Origin: JBBRBB01 sp038206235
GTDB lineage: Bacteria; Bacteroidota; Bacteroidia; Chitinophagales; Chitinophagaceae
Length of the DNA stretch: 64,000 nt
Assembly (NCBI GenBank): GCA_038206235.1
Contig: JBBRBB010000005.1
Span: 1-64,000, forward strand
Direction: 5' to 3'
Position 1 is the first letter of the stretch; every line of letters begins with the position of its first letter. The notes beneath the pieces were generated by a model, which ran no database searches, had not been told where the DNA came from, and saw only the letters and a list, made by a program, of their open reading frames with translations. The translations under genes and the position numbers were made by a program. Below are positions 60,006 to 64,000 of this stretch, in pieces.

Positions 60006-63000
60006 TTACTTTTCAGGTAAGGGATCAGGCGCTGCACGTGCTGATGGGTCATATACAGCTACTGCCACTCTTGAATCTGCGCAGCCATAATATAAAAACC
60101 ATTTCTTTTTGTAATATACAAGTCCTTCAATAAACACAGTACCCGCTATATACTGTCCGCTTTTTTCAAATGATTCCATAGGGTGCAGGAAGGGAACATC
60201 AAGCCTTGCAATTGGTTTTGTGGGGTCATTCTTATCAAACAACACCTGACCTGCACAATAAGTGTTTGCAGTAAATCTTTTATCACGCCGCTCATCTCCT
60301 GCATTCTTTCCATTATACAACAACACAATTCCTTTATCTGTCATCACTGCAGGCGGTCCGCATTCGGTAAGGTCGCTGTCGAAATAACCGGTTCTTGTTG
60401 TAATGAGTTGTTTCAACTTTCCTTTATCATCAAGCATGGGTTGCCAGTTTATTAAATCCGTTGAGGTAGCTGCGTTCACAAAATGCTCACCCCAATACAT
60501 CCAGTATTTACCATCAATTTTTGCAATCACCAATTTGTCATTTTCAAGTTTAGTAATGATGGATGCAGATTTGGTTACCATGTCTGCGAATCTTCCATTG
60601 TATGCATTCTTAAATGCAGGTCCGTGTTTTGTCCAGTTAATTAAATCCTTTGATGTTGCTGCTGCAAGCCTTGGAACTTTCTTATTCCATTCGGTGTAGA
60701 GCATTACATAAATTCCATCTTCGGTCACCGCAACACGCGGGTCTTCACAACCACCCGTCCATTCAAATTCTTTTGCATTATCCTCTGCAGGATATAATAC
60801 AGGCTCATCGCGGCGATTCATTGTGGTTCCATCTGCAGTCGCTGCATAACCAATTCTTGAAGTTCTCTCTCCTATTCCAACACCTGATTTATCTTCTGCA
60901 CGATAGAGTACAATAATGGAATCATTCTTTACAACTGCTGCCGGATTGAACGTATCATTTGATTCCCACGCAATCATTTTCTTTTGCATCGGACAATTAA
61001 AAGTAGATTCACTTCGTGGTGTAATAATAGGGTTTACTTTAGCACGAACAAAACCACCAAGCGCCCAATCGGGTAAAATATTTTTTTGCTGTGTGGATGA
61101 AAAATTATGAGTTGTAAAAGATGATGCGGGTAAACCGGCTTTATTAAATAATACTGCCGCTGCTGTATCGCTCCACGCATAACTAACAGCAACAGGATGT
61201 TGTACTTTATCTGATGATACAAGAATATTGCTATTATTTACTACAGCTTCAGCAGATATAAAATTTCCATCTTCTCCGGCAATTTCAAATTCATTATCAC
61301 TGGTATCATTCAATATTAATCCCCCCTCTGTATTATCAAAAGAAACAATTGCTGTGTTATTAATAAATTGAATCGACTTGAATAATGGACCTGAATACAC
61401 GATATTCTTTTCGCCATAAGTTTTTGCCAGCGCCCACAAGGCAAGCCTTCTGCCAGCTTCCGGTTTATTGGCAGGATGTATATTTTTTAAATCGCCAATA
61501 TCAAGTGTAACAGCCATACCTGTATTTGGCATATCAAGTGTTTTGCGTTGTGCATCTCTCAGGGCAGCAGCATCTGTACCGCTTCCCCAATATTTAAAAG
61601 GAGCAATTTGCACAAAATAAAATGGAAAATTTCCTTCATGCCATCTGCTGCGCCAGTCATTTATCATAGCAGGAAAAAGTTTTTGATATTGCGCTGCTCT
61701 TCCCACATTCGATTCACCCTGGTACCATATTGCACCTCTTATGGCAAAAGGAATTAAAGGCGCAATCATCCCATTGAATAATAGAGAAGGGTTGTTTGCA
61801 TTGAAAAATGCAGAGGGCTGTTCTTTCACAACATCTATTTTATAGCGCCATTCACCCGATATGCTCAAAGTATCTTTTGCTGTGGCATCAGCGGGATAAA
61901 TTTTTAGTTGTTTTTTTTCTCCCCATAAGCCGCCATCTCCGCCGGTATCTGTTACACGAATCGCAATCACAGCTTTGCCTGCCTTTACAAGTTCGCCCGG
62001 AATATTATAAGAACGGTTTGTTGCCCAGTAGCCATCGCCCTGCATGTTGCCAACTTCTTTGCCGTTGAACCAGGTAATGTCCATGTCATCAATTGGGCCC
62101 AGCTCAACTTTTAATTTCTTTCCTGCCCATGCTTCAGGTATGTTTATTTCTTTCCTGAACCATACAATGCCATCCAAATCAGGATAGCCTGCTGCTTCCC
62201 ATTGGGTGGGCAGCGTCATTGTTTGCCATCCCGCATCATCAAAATTTTCATTCGCATATTCATTGTTGATATTTTTCATCGCTTTATTCCATGCATTCAA
62301 CTTTCGTTCATCATTTGCCAGCAATTCTTTTACGTGTGGTTTAATGGAATCAAGTTTATTCAGGGCACTATCAAAGTCATTCAAACTTTTTAATGCGCTG
62401 TTACTCGTCCACGCTTCTGCCGGTGTGCCGCCCCAGCTTGTGTGAACGAGACCAATAGGTACTTTTAGTTTTTGATACAACTGCTTTCCGAAAAAATAAG
62501 CAGTAGCGCTAAAGCCCGCAACCGTTTCAGGAGTGCAGGATGACCATGAGCCTGTGCAATCTTTCTTTGGTGTGAGTGCAATATTTCTTTTCACTGTAAA
62601 TAATCTTACGTTAGAATGTTGTGCGTTTTTAATTTCCTCTGCTGAATTTAAAATCGGTCCATCCTCCCATCCATGCACAGGCATTTCCATATTAGATTGA
62701 CCTGAACAAATCCATACTTCACCAATCATCACACCATGCAAAACAATTGTATTCTTTCCCTGTATGGTTACTGTATAAGGACCACCCGCTTTGGGTGTTT
62801 TTATTTTAATCATCCATTTGCCATCGCTGTTTGCAGATGTTGAGACCGGCACAGAATTCATCCAGCTTCCCTTCACTGATATTTTTTCACCCCGTGAAGC
62901 CCAACCCCAAATTGGGGTGTTTGATCGTTGCTGCAGCACCATGCTGTCTGAAATGATAGAAGGAAGTTTCACTTGTGCGGAAACACAAAAAGAAGTAATG

Positions 63001-63044
63001 CAGAATAAGAATATAACGATTATGAATTTTGTCATTTGTTTCAT
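60006..63044 (-). CDS. Sialate-O-acetylesterase / GH130 fusion protein
   Basis: The 1012-residue protein has a signal peptide (to VSAQ, 24), then a sialate-O-acetylesterase-type module (about 25-650): ICSGQSNMEMPVHG with Ser117, VHTSWGGTPAEAW, an inserted jelly-roll (about 260-390), and GAIWYQGESN. From about 690 to the end it is a five-bladed propeller of GH130 type, with WTGGCEDPRVAVTEDGIYVMLYTEW, GKYWMYWGEHF, ECGPPAVMTDKGIVLLYNG and EGLVYYKKKWFLYYGCADSRVAVAVYDP. GH130 enzymes are mannoside phosphorylases or beta-1,2-mannosidases. It lacks a sorting domain, so it is probably periplasmic. Confidence 0.85.
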   Translation of the reverse strand: MKQMTKFIIVIFLFCITSFCVSAQVKLPSIISDSMVLQQRSNTPIWGWASRGEKISVKGSWMNSVPVSTSANSDGKWMIKIKTPKAGGPYTVTIQGKNTIVLHGVMIGEVWICSGQSNMEMPVHGWEDGPILNSAEEIKNAQHSNVRLFTVKRNIALTPKKDCTGSWSSCTPETVAGFSATAYFFGKQLYQKLKVPIGLVHTSWGGTPAEAWTSNSALKSLNDFDSALNKLDSIKPHVKELLANDERKLNAWNKAMKNINNEYANENFDDAGWQTMTLPTQWEAAGYPDLDGIVWFRKEINIPEAWAGKKLKVELGPIDDMDITWFNGKEVGNMQGDGYWATNRSYNIPGELVKAGKAVIAIRVTDTGGDGGLWGEKKQLKIYPADATAKDTLSISGEWRYKIDVVKEQPSAFFNANNPSLLFNGMIAPLIPFAIRGAIWYQGESNVGRAAQYQKLFPAMINDWRSRWHEGNFPFYFVQIAPFKYWGSGTDAAALRDAQRKTLDMPNTGMAVTLDIGDLKNIHPANKPEAGRRLALWALAKTYGEKNIVYSGPLFKSIQFINNTAIVSFDNTEGGLILNDTSDNEFEIAGEDGNFISAEAVVNNSNILVSSDKVQHPVAVSYAWSDTAAAVLFNKAGLPASSFTTHNFSSTQQKNILPDWALGGFVRAKVNPIITPRSESTFNCPMQKKMIAWESNDTFNPAAVVKNDSIIVLYRAEDKSGVGIGERTSRIGYAATADGTTMNRRDEPVLYPAEDNAKEFEWTGGCEDPRVAVTEDGIYVMLYTEWNKKVPRLAAATSKDLINWTKHGPAFKNAYNGRFADMVTKSASIITKLENDKLVIAKIDGKYWMYWGEHFVNAATSTDLINWQPMLDDKGKLKQLITTRTGYFDSDLTECGPPAVMTDKGIVLLYNGKNAGDERRDKRFTANTYCAGQVLFDKNDPTKPIARLDVPFLHPMESFEKSGQYIAGTVFIEGLVYYKKKWFLYYGCADSRVAVAVYDPSARAAPDPLPEK

Positions 63045-63087
63045 ATTCTGGTTGATGGTTTTAAATTATTCATTATTCAGATTTTAT

Positions 63088-64000
63088 TTAGTGAGCAAAC
63101 ATCTTTGTCCTGGCTATAACTTCAGTTGCATTATTTTCTTTATTGGTGTTTGTAAATGGAGACAACTCCAAAAGATTCGTCTTTACATAATAAGGTATGT
63201 AACTTCCTTTATCTGACAATTGCTGAGGAACATAACCGCCGAACGGATACACAGAATAAGAAAGCGTATAAATTCCGTCTTTGCCAGAGCCTTTATCTAT
63301 ATGACCTTCATAAGCAAGTACACCCTCTTCAACAGGAATATTATAAAGGACTGTTTTATTAATCCATGGCCCCACCGGTGAAGTTGCAAACCATACGGCA
63401 ATTTCAGAAGATAAATTTGGAACACCTGACATTGCATAATTGTTCGGTTCGAGCTTAACGACTGAAGCACCTTCAACGCCTGCAATTATTCTTTTTGCCT
63501 GGATATAATCAGTGCTCCATGAATTGTTGTTAGTATAAAATTCCCATTGAGTGGTTGCTGAACTTAGCGAGCCAACAGGAACCCTTGCTACCTGTGTATA
63601 GTTTTCAAAAGTTCCAACCCGCTCACTAATGTAAATGTAATTGTAAGCGCCATCCTGAAAAATGGTGTTGGGTGAATTGGGTCCATGATAAGATGTTTTT
63701 ACTTGTCCTTCAACTGTTAAGCTTGGCAATGAAAGCGTACCCGCATAAGTATTGTTTTGATAATTTCCGTCGCCAATCTCAATCAGCAATACTTTCAATT
63801 TATTGTTCTCCACAACTCCGCCGCTGTTCCAGAATATATTGCCATTGCCCGGACTAAAAAGTGATTGCGGATTTGATTGTGTGCCTTTATATATTGATGT
63901 GTAATGGTCATTCACTTCATGCACAATGAGATTGTTTATTATCGGAGCCGAACCTATGATGTTTGAATGTGCATCAGGAAAGCCCATAAATGAATCACTG
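63088..64000 (-). CDS. Five-bladed-propeller protein (DUF5005/DUF4185-like), 5' end outside window
   Basis: The frame is open to the right edge (SDSFMGFPDAHSN), so the start and any signal peptide are missing. The visible ~300 residues show propeller blades: NIFWNSGGVVENNKLKVLLIEI, YIYISERVGTFENYTQVARVP, SEIAVWFATSPVGPWINKTVLY and GIYTLSYSVYPFGGY. A GDSF-like opening followed by blades is the DUF5005/DUF4185 pattern, thought to bind or cleave glycans. It is next to the GH130 fusion in the same direction, probably co-transcribed. Confidence 0.65.
   Translation of the reverse strand, partial: SDSFMGFPDAHSNIIGSAPIINNLIVHEVNDHYTSIYKGTQSNPQSLFSPGNGNIFWNSGGVVENNKLKVLLIEIGDGNYQNNTYAGTLSLPSLTVEGQVKTSYHGPNSPNTIFQDGAYNYIYISERVGTFENYTQVARVPVGSLSSATTQWEFYTNNNSWSTDYIQAKRIIAGVEGASVVKLEPNNYAMSGVPNLSSEIAVWFATSPVGPWINKTVLYNIPVEEGVLAYEGHIDKGSGKDGIYTLSYSVYPFGGYVPQQLSDKGSYIPYYVKTNLLELSPFTNTNKENNATEVIARTKMFAH

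Overview
The window looks like a chromosomal segment of a Bacteroidota bacterium, most likely a Chitinophagaceae-like member of the Chitinophagia/Sphingobacteriia. The evidence is low GC, SusC/SusD pairs, type IX secretion (T9SS) C-terminal sorting domains, many signal peptides ending in Ala-Gln, TAnnTTTG-type promoter boxes and almost no Shine-Dalgarno sites. Genus cannot be decided from the sequence alone. No rRNA, tRNA, CRISPR array, transposase or integrase was seen.

Layout. 1-3573: a cassette-like array on the minus strand (an NTF2-like protein and a CocE/S15-type hydrolase), each followed by a conserved ~185-bp foldable element whose edges obey an integron-like complementarity rule. 3844-9054: a peptidase-MA/beta-propeller/outer-membrane barrel protein, a small unknown protein, a MazF-type toxin-antitoxin pair and homogentisate dioxygenase. 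9318-20064: DinB-like protein, YfcE-like phosphodiesterase, T9SS-sorted proteins, a TolB-like propeller, a TPR lipoprotein, rpe, a frameshifted small gene and a TonB-dependent receptor. 20111-26157: infC, thrS and dnaK, with a decayed tandem duplication between infC and thrS. 26262-30340: an esterase and two tandem sulfatase-fold lipoproteins that lack the formylglycine residue. 30551-37742: a complete SUF iron-sulfur operon (sufB-C-D-S-E), then a SufT-like protein, a bacilliredoxin and an Rrf2 regulator. 37751-42016: dapA, a RelE/ParE-type module, accA and lnt. 42189-54763: a SusC/SusD locus (D-DUF5004-DUF4961-C-D-C in transcription order) bracketed by two HigBA-type modules, the left one with a truncated toxin. 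54979-64000: secreted sialate-O-acetylesterase-type carbohydrate esterases, a T9SS protein, an esterase-GH130 fusion and a truncated propeller protein.

The right third reads as one polysaccharide-utilisation region: SusD and DUF lipoproteins would capture glycan at the surface, SusC porins import it, and the secreted esterases and GH130 domain deacetylate and cleave it. An acetylated mannose-containing glycan is a reasonable but unproven substrate. The most unusual signal is the integron-like cassette organisation at the left edge, with related fragments beside toxin-antitoxin modules elsewhere.
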